Translations under genes and position numbers: made by a program
Shown: piece by piece, positions 25,592 through 34,655 of the stretch
How the letters are laid out: the number at the start of each line of letters is the position of its first letter
Numbering within the stretch: the stretch's first letter is position 1
The notes under the pieces: model-generated
What the model was told of the DNA's origin: nothing
What the model saw: the letters and a program-made list of their open reading frames with translations, nothing else
Database searches by the model: none
NCBI GenBank assembly: GCA_002441125.1
Contig: DJVI01000011.1
Location: forward strand, 27,676-91,675
Direction: 5' to 3'
Origin: Caldifarciminota bacterium UBA6260
GTDB lineage: Bacteria > Hydrothermota > 32-111
Length of the DNA stretch: 64,000 bases

Positions 25592-26406
25592 TTCAAGCCC
25601 ATATCTGACGATATCTGCTTAATAATATCCTCATCGATGAATTTTTTCTTTTCAATGAACGCTTCAAGCAAAGCGTTATCACAAATAGTATTTATAAGTC
25701 TTGGTTTTCCTTTAGAAAAATTATACACCATCTGTAAAGCACCATCAGAAAATAGTGGCTGTTCCCTTCCAGCAACTTTTAATCTATGATTTATGTAACC
25801 TATCGTTGATTCAAGATCAAGAGGGTTTAATATCAACTTAACACTTATCCTTTCATATAGTGGTGGATCAAGTTTTAAATTCTCTTCAGTTTCAGGCATT
25901 CCAAAAAGTAAAAATGTTATAAGATGTCCATCGTTATCAACTATGTTTAAAAGTCCTCGGAGTTCTTCCATTATCTCCCTACTTTTCAACATGTTAGCTT
26001 CATCGATCATCACAACGGGTCTCTTCTTTTTCTCTTTAAGGTAGGAAAGTTGCTTGTAAACATGTCCTATTATATCTATCTTGTTATCAGTTTCAACTTT
26101 AGCTCCAAGTTGTATAGCAATCTTTTTTAACAACCATCCAGCTGTTATCTCAGAATGTATTATAACAAGAAGTGATACCTCAAAAATATCACTCTTCGAA
26201 GAGAAGTAATCCAAAAGTTTTCTCGATATCATAGTTTTGCCTGTTCCTATGTCACCAATAAGAACTGCGAGTCCCCTTCTCTGTTCAACAACATGTAAAA
26301 GTTTTAAAATCGCTTTAGAATGGTATGGAGAATTATAATAGAATCTCTCATCGGGTGAGCTTGAAAATGGAGTAACTGAAAATCCAAAATAGTTATTGTA
26401 ATCCAT
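25588..26406 (-). CDS. ExeA/GspA-type AAA+ ATPase, copy 1
   Basis: A 272-residue cytoplasmic ATPase. It opens YFGFSVTPFSSSPDERFYY, the typical N-terminus of the ExeA/general secretion ATPase group, followed by Walker A GDIGTGKT (about 47-54), Walker B VVMIDEAN (about 130-137) and the C-terminal GKPRLINTICDNALLEAF segment. Members help assemble secretion or exopolysaccharide machinery across the envelope; this one lacks the C-terminal peptidoglycan-binding domain of ExeA. A paralogue lies at 28544-29395, with a TPR gene between them. Start overlaps no gene; the ATG follows the TPR stop after one base. Confidence 0.88.
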   Translation of the reverse strand: MDYNNYFGFSVTPFSSSPDERFYYNSPYHSKAILKLLHVVEQRRGLAVLIGDIGTGKTMISRKLLDYFSSKSDIFEVSLLVIIHSEITAGWLLKKIAIQLGAKVETDNKIDIIGHVYKQLSYLKEKKKRPVVMIDEANMLKSREIMEELRGLLNIVDNDGHLITFLLFGMPETEENLKLDPPLYERISVKLILNPLDLESTIGYINHRLKVAGREQPLFSDGALQMVYNFSKGKPRLINTICDNALLEAFIEKKKFIDEDIIKQISSDMGLK

Positions 26407-26407
26407 A

Positions 26408-28531
26408 TCACATATAACTTATCTTGTTGTTTTTACTGTTGTCACCCTTAGAATCATCAATAATATCAATATTGAACTCATCAACATTGAAATCATCCAA
26501 ATTGAAATCTTCACCTATCTCCTGTTTTAGTATTGTTGAAAAATCGATGAACTCTTCCTTTTTATTCTCTTTTTTATCCGATATCTCTACTTTTGGTTTC
26601 TCGATCTGTTTTGTTACATTCTTCAAAGTGTTTATCCTTTTTTCAACATCTTCGAATTTTGAATCAACAGCATAGATTTCGTTATAGAGTTTTAATGCTT
26701 CTTTGAACATATTCTTTTTTTCATAGAGTTTAGCTAAAGTGTACTTTATTCCAAGATACTCTATTTCAGCTTTTCCCTTCATAGAAAGAGCCTTTATCAA
26801 GCTCTCTTCTGCGAGCTCTAACTCTCCTTTTTCTAAAAAGCATTGACCAAGCATTTCAAGTGATTTCATCTCATAATCTTTATTCTTTACTGATTTCTGA
26901 AACTCTTCAATAGCCATATCGTAAAGTCCCATCTCTTTAAACGACAAACCGAGATCGTAATGGCTTGAAACATCCTCCTCAGCAATATTCTGATCCAATC
27001 CCTCTTTCAACTCATCAAGTAATTCCTGTAAAGACCAAAAAGATTCATCCTTTGATTCCTTCTTACCCTCCTCAACTTTGAACATGGGCTTACCACCCTC
27101 ATTCTTTCCTTTCACAATATCTTCTGCTGTTATATTTTCACTCTCTTTGAAAAAGTCTATATTTTCAGATTCCTTAACAAGATCTTCTTTAAAGGATGAT
27201 AAAAAGTCCTCAACTTTTTCTTCCTTAATTTTTGGTGGAGTTTCCTTAACAACCTCTTTTGGTTTTTCAACAGGTTTTTTAGGTTCTTCAAAGACAGGCT
27301 TTTGAAAAACTTCAGAACCTTTTTCTATCTCATTTTTTATTGCAAGAGATTCTCTGTTTGTAGGATCAACTTTTAAAACAGTATCTATATACTGTTTCGC
27401 TTTTTCTTTTGATTCACCTTTGATTTTGTTTGCAAAATAAAGGTAAACCATTATCGCACCTTTAAAATCACCTGTTTTGTTTGAGAGTTCAACTATCCTT
27501 TCAGCAGCCACCTTCTGTTCTTTATCAAGCTCAAATATTCTTATATAAACTTCCAAGGCTTTTTTCAAGTTACCAGCATTGTAATAAGCTTCAGCACCTT
27601 GGAAATAGTATTCTATAGCACTTTTTATATCCAAATCTTCCTGAAGTTTCCCAAGTTCAATATAAGATTCTATACTTGAAGCATCCTCTTTAAATATTGA
27701 TGAAATATCTTCAACCTTTTCTTCAAAAACATTCCGTTCTTCAACTTTTTCTTCCTTTTTAGTTTCAAAAACATCACCTGCGAAAGTTTCATCAAGTTGT
27801 TTTGTAAGATCTTTAGCAAGTTCATTAAGGTCCACTTCAAGGCTTTCCTCTACCACCTCTTTTTTCTTTTCTTCAAACTTTGGAGTTTCTTTAACAGGCT
27901 CTTTTATTTCCTCTTTTTTAATTCCAAGTTTGGATTCAATCTGGGAGATCCTTTTTCTTGTCATAGATGCTAAAGGCAGATCACCCCTTTTCAGATAAAA
28001 AGATTCTATATCTTTTAAATATTCTAAAGCGAACTCTAAGTTGTTCTCCTGTATGTAAAGATCAACAAGTTTTTCTTTTATTTCAACTTTTTCCGGAACA
28101 AGTTCAAGTGTCTTTTTGAAACCTTCAATAGCCATCTGTATATTCTTCTGCTGGATAGCTTTTTCAGCAAAGAGTATATATGAATTCAAAGCTTCACCTA
28201 TAGAACCAGCCTTTTTTTGCAAATCCGCAACAATTTCATACATCTCGAGTTGCTCAGGATCAAGTTTTATTATCTTTTTTGCCATCGCGATAGCAAGAGG
28301 AAACCATGTTTGTTGAACATAAATGTTCATCGCCATTCTGTAGCTTTCTATAGCTTCAGATTTTTTCTTAAGATTGTTGATATAGATGTCACCTATTTTG
28401 TTGTAATAGGAAGGATCAGGTTGCCCTTTTGATGCGGAAATAATCTTCATATATATTTTTATAGCATCCTCATACCTTCCGCTCTTCTCAAGTTGTAAAG
28501 CTTTTTCTTTCGCTTCACTTAATGTTGCCAT
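26408..28531 (-). CDS. Large TPR protein with acidic linkers
   Basis: A 707-residue protein with no signal peptide. Tetratricopeptide repeats fill about 1-190 (for example GRYEDAIKIYMKII), a second group lies near 290-400 (NLKKALEVYIRIF) and a third near 510-630 (GLYDMAIEEFQKSVKN, KGELELAEESLIKAL). They are joined by Lys/Glu/Pro-rich, probably disordered linkers (about 205-270, 410-490). The C-terminal tail has a repeated D-D-F-N-V-D-E-F-N pattern. It is sandwiched between two ExeA-like ATPases, suggesting a cytoplasmic scaffold. Ribosome site AAAGGAAAG. Confidence 0.8.
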   Translation of the reverse strand: MATLSEAKEKALQLEKSGRYEDAIKIYMKIISASKGQPDPSYYNKIGDIYINNLKKKSEAIESYRMAMNIYVQQTWFPLAIAMAKKIIKLDPEQLEMYEIVADLQKKAGSIGEALNSYILFAEKAIQQKNIQMAIEGFKKTLELVPEKVEIKEKLVDLYIQENNLEFALEYLKDIESFYLKRGDLPLASMTRKRISQIESKLGIKKEEIKEPVKETPKFEEKKKEVVEESLEVDLNELAKDLTKQLDETFAGDVFETKKEEKVEERNVFEEKVEDISSIFKEDASSIESYIELGKLQEDLDIKSAIEYYFQGAEAYYNAGNLKKALEVYIRIFELDKEQKVAAERIVELSNKTGDFKGAIMVYLYFANKIKGESKEKAKQYIDTVLKVDPTNRESLAIKNEIEKGSEVFQKPVFEEPKKPVEKPKEVVKETPPKIKEEKVEDFLSSFKEDLVKESENIDFFKESENITAEDIVKGKNEGGKPMFKVEEGKKESKDESFWSLQELLDELKEGLDQNIAEEDVSSHYDLGLSFKEMGLYDMAIEEFQKSVKNKDYEMKSLEMLGQCFLEKGELELAEESLIKALSMKGKAEIEYLGIKYTLAKLYEKKNMFKEALKLYNEIYAVDSKFEDVEKRINTLKNVTKQIEKPKVEISDKKENKKEEFIDFSTILKQEIGEDFNLDDFNVDEFNIDIIDDSKGDNSKNNKISYM

Positions 28532-28543
28532 AAATCTTTCCTT

Positions 28544-29395
28544 TTATAGTTCCCTTTTAAAGTTTCCAAACTGCTGTTTCTTTAAACCCAAAGATTCAGA
28601 GACTTCCTCTATCATCATGGAATCAACAGGAACTCTCTGTAAAAAAGCGGCTTCCAAAAGAGCATTATCACAGATAGTATTTATAAGTCTCGGTCTTCCA
28701 TTTGAATACGAATGGATAAGATCAACACTATCTGGAGTAAAAATAGATGATATGTTTGCACCAACGACAGATAATCTATATTTTATGTAACCGAAAGTTT
28801 CATCCCTTGAAAGTGATTTAAGATATGTTCTTGCTGCTATCCTTTGTTGTAAGGATTCATTCTGTAGTATATGTCTTTCAAGTTCGGGAACACCTATAAG
28901 AATAAAGGTGATTATCCTTCTATCGTTGAGTTCAAGATTCAAAAAACCTCTAATCTGTTCAACTATTCTGCTATCTGAAAGTTTATTAGCTTCATCTATC
29001 AAAATAACTGTTTTCTTACCTTCCCTATCAAGATTTATAAGTTGTTTGGTAAGGATGTTCATTGGGTCTTTCATAAGGTTGGTTGTGTCTTTAAGACCTA
29101 TTATCTGTCCTATCCTTGTAAAAAGCCATTCATCAGAAAAATTCTCATGAGTTAAAACAATAAGTCCAGTTTGAAACTTCGGACTTCTTGTAAGGTATGC
29201 CAAAAGTTTCCTGGCAACTGTCGTTTTACCTGTTCCAACATCTCCAACAAGAAGTGCGAAACCTCTCATCTTATCTGCTGCATGCATCAATCTCAAAAGA
29301 GCCATCTTATGCTGATTAGTTTCAAAAAAGAATCTCGTATCTGGGATATTTGCAAAAGGCTCGAAAGACATCTGAAAGAATGACTCATAATTCAT
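28544..29395 (-). CDS. ExeA/GspA-type AAA+ ATPase, copy 2
   Basis: A 283-residue paralogue of the 25588-26406 product, opening YESFFQMSFEPFANIPDTRFFF and carrying Walker A GDVGTGKTT (about 47-55), Walker B VILIDEAN (about 130-137), a sensor-like ILIGVPELE and the C-terminal GRPRLINTICDNALLEA block shared with copy 1. No membrane helix. Ribosome site GAGG. Two non-identical copies separated by a TPR gene suggest a hetero-oligomeric machine rather than recent duplication. Confidence 0.88.
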   Translation of the reverse strand: MNYESFFQMSFEPFANIPDTRFFFETNQHKMALLRLMHAADKMRGFALLVGDVGTGKTTVARKLLAYLTRSPKFQTGLIVLTHENFSDEWLFTRIGQIIGLKDTTNLMKDPMNILTKQLINLDREGKKTVILIDEANKLSDSRIVEQIRGFLNLELNDRRIITFILIGVPELERHILQNESLQQRIAARTYLKSLSRDETFGYIKYRLSVVGANISSIFTPDSVDLIHSYSNGRPRLINTICDNALLEAAFLQRVPVDSMMIEEVSESLGLKKQQFGNFKREL

Positions 29396-29405
29396 AAATC
29401 CTCAC

Positions 29406-30194
29406 TTACAAAAAGTGAATATGATTTTCATTTCCAAGATCAAATTTTTCTGTATTTTTTATTTTATACTCTTTTTCACCATTTGTCAATTTACTTATTT
29501 TCTCTTGAACATCAAGAAAATCTGGATCATATTTTGAAATCTTTTCATAAATTTGGACAGCTTTTGTCTGATCCTTAATTTCATATATTGATGCGAGTTT
29601 ATACATAAGTTGAAGGAAACTGTTATCAAGTTCATTTATGTAAAATGTTAAAATCTCTATAGAACCTTCTTCTTTTCCTTCCTTCAAAAGTATATCCGAA
29701 TATCTAAGAATAATTCTTACCTTTGCATCACCTTCTGAAAAATCTATCGCTTTTTTGAAAAAACTATCATTTAAATCTCCATCAACAAGACCTTTCGATA
29801 TTGTTGCAAGTTCGTAGTATAAAGCCCCAAAGTTATCCTTTTCTTTTATCAAAAAATCAAGAAAAATTTTAATCTCATCTAAATTTTTGTTAGAAAACTC
29901 TTCAGGCAAAGGATATTTTTGTAAAAGAGAAAAAAAATCTTCCTTTCTTTCTTTAAGTTCTTTCATAAGAGAGAAAGATTCAGGATAGATTTTTAAATAT
30001 AGATAATGGTTAAAAAGATGGAAAATTACCTGATACCTATCTTCAAATATATTTAGAAGGTTGTAAAGGATTATTATTGATTGATAAAATTCTTTGTATT
30101 TTGTTTTGGAAAAAAGATCAACAAAAAATTCAACTCTTTCTGTAAAAGATTCTAATCTTTTCCCTTTAAGAATAAAATCTTTAAAATTTTCCAA
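29406..30194 (-). CDS. Small helical TPR-like protein
   Basis: A 262-residue, helix-rich soluble protein. The C-terminal half has recognisable TPR-type helices (LYYELATISKGL, LLQLMYKLASIYEIKDQTKAVQIYEKISKYDPDF in segments), while the N-terminal half is more divergent. No signal peptide. The start is TTG, with GGAG about ten bases upstream, and overlaps hutI by 14 bases. By position it belongs to the same module as the two ATPases and the large TPR protein. No family recognised beyond TPR. Confidence 0.7.
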   Translation of the reverse strand: MENFKDFILKGKRLESFTERVEFFVDLFSKTKYKEFYQSIIILYNLLNIFEDRYQVIFHLFNHYLYLKIYPESFSLMKELKERKEDFFSLLQKYPLPEEFSNKNLDEIKIFLDFLIKEKDNFGALYYELATISKGLVDGDLNDSFFKKAIDFSEGDAKVRIILRYSDILLKEGKEEGSIEILTFYINELDNSFLQLMYKLASIYEIKDQTKAVQIYEKISKYDPDFLDVQEKISKLTNGEKEYKIKNTEKFDLGNENHIHFL

Positions 30195-31413
30195 AATCTA
30201 CAATCTCCCCTTTTAAAATAACTATATCAGGCTGATCATCTCCAGTAAAATAGAAAAGATCCTTATAATCATCCCTTTTAAAAAGTAAAAGATCAGCATC
30301 CTTTTTTTCATCAATGGAACCTTTTTTATCAAGATCTAAAGAGAAGGCTGGATTTATTGTTATTCCATAAATTAGTTCATCGTAAGTTAAACCATAGTTG
30401 ACCATGCCAACAGTTGCAGCAAAAAGTATTGAATAGCATGGAGAAGAACCAGGATTGAAATCTGTAGATATAGAAATAATGTTTCCAGTTTCTCTCATCT
30501 TTTCTATTGGTGGTCTACCTTTCAATTTTAAAAAGAAATTTGTTGCGGGAAGGAGAGTAATAACAGTCTTATTTTCTTTAAGAAAGATAAGATCCTTTTC
30601 ATCAGGGTAGTTGAAATGATCAACGGATTTTGCTTTAACCATTCTTGCAACAGAAGAACCACCTGAGTTTTCAATCTCATCAGCATGTACTCTCGCTTTT
30701 AGTCCATACTCTATACCTTTTTCAAGAATATCCAAAGATTCATCTTTTGTAAAAACTCCCTTTTCACAGAAAACATCTATAAAATCAGCCAATTTTTCCT
30801 GAGCTACATAAGGTATCATTTCTTCTTTCAAAAATTTTATATAATAATCTCTTTTATCTTTAAACTCTTCAGGTATCTCATGTGCTCCTAAAAAAGTAGA
30901 CCTTATTTCAACTGGGAAACTCTTTTTCAGCTCTTTTATAACTTTCAACTGCTTTATCTCTGTATCCCTGTCAAGCCCATATCCTGATTTTATCTCAATA
31001 GATGTGACTCCCTTTTTTAAAAATTTTTTCAACCTTTCCTTAGATTCTTCAAAAAGTCTTTCAAAACTGACTTCCCTTGTCTGTCTAACACTTTTTTTTA
31101 TCCCTCCACCACTTTTTGCTATCTCTTTGTAGGGAACTCCAGAAGCCCTCATCAAAAACTCGTCAGCTCTTGAACCTGAAAAAACAAGATGTGAATGTGA
31201 TTCTACAAAACCTGGAGTTACTATATAATTTGAACAATCCAAGGTTCTATCAGCACTTTCTTCAATATCTTTTCCTATTCTTTTAATCTCTCCATCTTCA
31301 ATTACAATAGTATTATTTGATGATAACGGCGTACATATCCTATCAAGAGGAACGAATCCATTTTCATCAGAACAGGAAACCAACTGTTTTATATTTTTTA
31401 AAATCAACTTCAT
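30181..31413 (-). CDS. hutI: Imidazolonepropionase
   Basis: Third step of histidine degradation: hydrolyses 4-imidazolone-5-propanoate to N-formimino-L-glutamate. The 410-residue amidohydrolase has the metal motif ESHSHLVFSGSRADEF (about 71-86), GYGLDRDTEIKQLK, FLGAHEIP (about 181-188), VHADEIENSGGS and STDFNPGSSPC, all typical of HutI. It follows hutU at two bases; no clear ribosome site, so coupling with hutU is likely. Confidence 0.96.
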   Translation of the reverse strand: MKLILKNIKQLVSCSDENGFVPLDRICTPLSSNNTIVIEDGEIKRIGKDIEESADRTLDCSNYIVTPGFVESHSHLVFSGSRADEFLMRASGVPYKEIAKSGGGIKKSVRQTREVSFERLFEESKERLKKFLKKGVTSIEIKSGYGLDRDTEIKQLKVIKELKKSFPVEIRSTFLGAHEIPEEFKDKRDYYIKFLKEEMIPYVAQEKLADFIDVFCEKGVFTKDESLDILEKGIEYGLKARVHADEIENSGGSSVARMVKAKSVDHFNYPDEKDLIFLKENKTVITLLPATNFFLKLKGRPPIEKMRETGNIISISTDFNPGSSPCYSILFAATVGMVNYGLTYDELIYGITINPAFSLDLDKKGSIDEKKDADLLLFKRDDYKDLFYFTGDDQPDIVILKGEIVDFGKF

Positions 31414-31415
31414 AA

Positions 31416-33071
31416 TCAGTCAACCATAGGCATTCTGATTTTTTCTTTTTTTGCAGTATCTATAGCTATCTGATAGCCAGCATCAGCATGTCTTACAACT
31501 CCGAGTCCAGGATCGTTAGTTAAAACTCTTTCAATTTTTTTTGCCTGAAGTTCTGTCCCATCAGCAAGTATAACCTGACCTGCATGTATAGAATAACCTA
31601 TCCCAACACCTCCACCATGATGTAGTGAAACCCAAGTCGCTCCAGATGCAACATTCAACATAGCGTTCAATACAGGCCAATCTGCTATAGCATCTGAACC
31701 ATCTTTCATAGCTTCAGTTTCCCTATTAGGAGATGCAGCACCACCAGTATCATGGTGATCCCTTCCGATTACAACCGGACCAGATAATCTTCCATTTTTT
31801 ACCATCTGATTCATCATAAGCCCAAATTTTGCTCTATCTCCCTGCTTCAACCAGCATATCCTTGCTGGTAAACCTTGGAATCTGACAAGTTCCCTTGCCA
31901 TTTCTATCCATTTTCTAAGATGTTCATCCTCAGGGAATATCTCAAGCAAAGCTTTATCCGTTTCATATATATCTTTCTCATTACCTGTTAAAGCTACCCA
32001 TCTGAAAGGACCACTCCCTTCACAGAAAAGATCTCTTATATACGCTGGCATATATCCAACTATTTTAAAAGCATCTTTAACTCCATTGTCTAAAGCTCTT
32101 TGTCTGAGATTGTTACCATACTCAAAAACATTAACTCCATTCTCCTGCATCCTCAACATAGCTTCAACATGTTTTGAAATAGAATCGTAAACTTTTTTAA
32201 GATACTCGTTTCTATCCTTCTCTCTCAAAATGTTAGATTCCTGAACAGAATAACCTGAAGGTATATAACCGAATAAAGGATCATGTGCAGCTGTCTGGTC
32301 AGTTAAAACATCAGGATAAATTTTTCTTTTAACAAGTTCAGGTAGTATATCGGCAATATTTCCCAAAAGTCCTATAGAAAGTGGTTTTTTTTCTTTCAAA
32401 GCTTGATCTTTCATTTTCAAAGCTTCATCGAGTGTTTTTGCTTTCACATCACAATACTTTTGTGCTATCTTTCTATCTATGTGTGACTCATCTACCTCAA
32501 CAACAATTATAACAGCATCATTCATAACCGCAGCGAGAGGTTGTGCACCACCCATCTCTCCAAGTCCAGCTGTCAGAACCCATTTCCCTTTCAAACTCCC
32601 ACCATAAAGTTTTTTCGCTATAGCATAGAATGTTTCGTATGTTCCCTGAAGTATTCCCTGTGTTCCTATGTATATCCAACTTCCAGCTGTCATCTGTCCA
32701 TAACATGTCAACCCCATAGATTCGAGTTTTAAAAATTCATCAAGTGTTGCCCATTTGGGAACAAGCAGAGAATTTGTTATCAGAACTCTTGGAGCCCATT
32801 CGTGAGTTTTAAAAACAGCGACAGGTTTCCCCGATTGCATGAGTAAAGTTTCATCGTTATCCATATTCTGTAATGTTTCTATAATCTTATAGTATGACTC
32901 CCAATTCCTTGCAGCTTTTCCCCTCCCACCATAAACTATAAGGTTTTCAGGATCCTTAGCTACATCAGGATCAAGGTTGTTCATAAGCATTCTCATCGGG
33001 GCTTCAAGTTGCCATGATTTGCATGACAAATTTGTTCCTCTCGGAGCATGTATAGGTTTATATTCTTTCAT
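31416..33071 (-). CDS. hutU: Urocanate hydratase
   Basis: Second step of histidine degradation: hydrates urocanate to imidazolonepropionate using tightly bound NAD+. The 551-residue length is standard. Typical stretches are LIVYGGRGKAARNWESY (about 43-59), YGQMTAGSWIYIGTQGILQGTYET, the NAD-binding GLGEMGGAQP and, near the C-terminus, HHDTGGAASPNRETEAM and LHHGGGVGIGYSIHAGQV. Ribosome site AGGAG. It lies between hutH and hutI. Confidence 0.97.
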   Translation of the reverse strand: MKEYKPIHAPRGTNLSCKSWQLEAPMRMLMNNLDPDVAKDPENLIVYGGRGKAARNWESYYKIIETLQNMDNDETLLMQSGKPVAVFKTHEWAPRVLITNSLLVPKWATLDEFLKLESMGLTCYGQMTAGSWIYIGTQGILQGTYETFYAIAKKLYGGSLKGKWVLTAGLGEMGGAQPLAAVMNDAVIIVVEVDESHIDRKIAQKYCDVKAKTLDEALKMKDQALKEKKPLSIGLLGNIADILPELVKRKIYPDVLTDQTAAHDPLFGYIPSGYSVQESNILREKDRNEYLKKVYDSISKHVEAMLRMQENGVNVFEYGNNLRQRALDNGVKDAFKIVGYMPAYIRDLFCEGSGPFRWVALTGNEKDIYETDKALLEIFPEDEHLRKWIEMARELVRFQGLPARICWLKQGDRAKFGLMMNQMVKNGRLSGPVVIGRDHHDTGGAASPNRETEAMKDGSDAIADWPVLNAMLNVASGATWVSLHHGGGVGIGYSIHAGQVILADGTELQAKKIERVLTNDPGLGVVRHADAGYQIAIDTAKKEKIRMPMVD

Positions 33072-33079
33072 AAAAACTC

Positions 33080-34600
33080 CTATTTTAATTTTAAATAATT
33101 TTCAACCTTTTCAACAACTTTTCCTGAATATGTTAGAGAGAATATCTTTTCAACATCAAGATAAAATGCTCTATCATTTTCAACAGGTTCAACATTCTTA
33201 AAAAACCAATTTAAAAGTTCATTTAAAGGTTTCGAACTCAAAAGGGGTTTTCTAAGATATAAAGCTGTCATAGCTGCAAAAAGTTCTATAGAAAGTATGT
33301 AGAAATTATTTTCTATCACACTTTTCAACTTCCTTGCGGAGATTGTTCCCATAGATACATGATCTTCCTGCCCCAAAGAGGTTGGTATAGAATCAACACT
33401 GGCAGGATGTGCGAGCACTTTATTCTCTGAAACGAGAGCTGCCGTTGTAACCTGTAACATCATAAAACCACTGTTCAGTCCAACATCCTTTATCAAAAAA
33501 GGATACAATCCTGTTTGATTCGTATCCAACAATCTGTACAACCTTCTATCTGAAATATTACCAAGCTCACATAAACCAATAGTTAAAGAATCAAGAGCTG
33601 TTGCTATTATCTGACCATGGAAATTGCCTCCTGAAACAACCTCCTTTTCTTTTATAAAAACGAGTGGGTTATCGGTTGAAGAGTTAAACTCCCTTTCAAC
33701 TATTCCTTTTGCAAAATAGAAAACCTCTCTTGCCGCACCATGAACTTGAGGTATACACCTTATCGAATAAGGATCCTGAACCTTCGAACATTTCTTATGT
33801 GATTTTCTTATCTGTGAACCTTTCAAAAGGTTATAAATATTATAGGCACTATCAACCTGTCCCTTGTGGTTCCTTATATTTGATATTCTCTTTTCAAATG
33901 GTAAGTCCGTTGAAAGTAAAGCATCAGCTGATGCTGCTGCGACTATATCTGAAAGTTTTAAAAGTATCTCACCCTTCACAAGAGAGCATCCGGCAATGGA
34001 TGTCATCATCTGAGTTCCATTTATTAGAGCGAGTCCTTCCTTTGGTCTCAATTTAACAGGTTTTATTTTATGTTTATTTAAAACATCGATACTTTTAACT
34101 CTTTCCCCATCCTCTATACATTCCCCTTCACCTATAAGAACGAGTGCTATATGTGATAGAGGAGCTAAATCTCCACTCGCACCAACTGAACCTTTTTGTG
34201 GTACATATGGATATATTTTTTTATTCAAAAGTTCAACAAGAGCGTTAAGTGTTTCTAACGAAACACCACTGTTCCCTCTTATTATAGTATTTATTCTTAA
34301 AAGTATCGCACCTCTTACATCATAGAAAGAAAAAGGTTCTCCAACTCCAACAGAATGTGATCTCAAAATATTGAACTGTAGGATATCTATTTTATCTTTT
34401 GGGATAGTCACATCAACAAGTTTTCCGAAACCTGTTGTTACTCCGTAAACTCTCTTGTTCTTTTTGACTATCTTTTCAATAACTTCATAAGATTCTTTCA
34501 CTCTCTTTAAAGCTGTATCTTCTATCTTTACATCTTCAAGATCCAATACTACCTTTTTGAATTTTACAAGATCAAGATTGAAACCATTGATTAAGACCAT
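33080..34600 (-). CDS. hutH: Histidine ammonia-lyase
   Basis: First step of histidine degradation: forms urocanate and ammonia. The 506-residue enzyme has the Ala141-Ser142-Gly143 triad in GSVGASGDLAPLSH, which cyclises to the MIO electrophile, and further family blocks VYGVTTGFGKL (51-61), QDPYSIRCIPQVHGAA and NPLVF. Its ATG has the ribosome site AGGAG and a leadered promoter. It is the first gene of a ten-gene run ending at era. Confidence 0.97.
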   Translation of the reverse strand: MVLINGFNLDLVKFKKVVLDLEDVKIEDTALKRVKESYEVIEKIVKKNKRVYGVTTGFGKLVDVTIPKDKIDILQFNILRSHSVGVGEPFSFYDVRGAILLRINTIIRGNSGVSLETLNALVELLNKKIYPYVPQKGSVGASGDLAPLSHIALVLIGEGECIEDGERVKSIDVLNKHKIKPVKLRPKEGLALINGTQMMTSIAGCSLVKGEILLKLSDIVAAASADALLSTDLPFEKRISNIRNHKGQVDSAYNIYNLLKGSQIRKSHKKCSKVQDPYSIRCIPQVHGAAREVFYFAKGIVEREFNSSTDNPLVFIKEKEVVSGGNFHGQIIATALDSLTIGLCELGNISDRRLYRLLDTNQTGLYPFLIKDVGLNSGFMMLQVTTAALVSENKVLAHPASVDSIPTSLGQEDHVSMGTISARKLKSVIENNFYILSIELFAAMTALYLRKPLLSSKPLNELLNWFFKNVEPVENDRAFYLDVEKIFSLTYSGKVVEKVENYLKLK

Positions 34601-34623
34601 TTTACTCCTTTTTTAAAATTTTA

Positions 34624-34652
34624 ATTATAGTTTAGATTTTTAAAATAATCAA
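34624..34652 (-). promoter_or_regulatory. Promoter of the hutH-era gene run
   Basis: TTGATT (34647-34652), 17-base spacer, TATAAT (34624-34629), about 24 bases before the hutH ATG, which carries AGGAG. No palindrome that would suggest a HutC-type operator is evident. Confidence 0.65.
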
Positions 34653-34655
34653 TAA

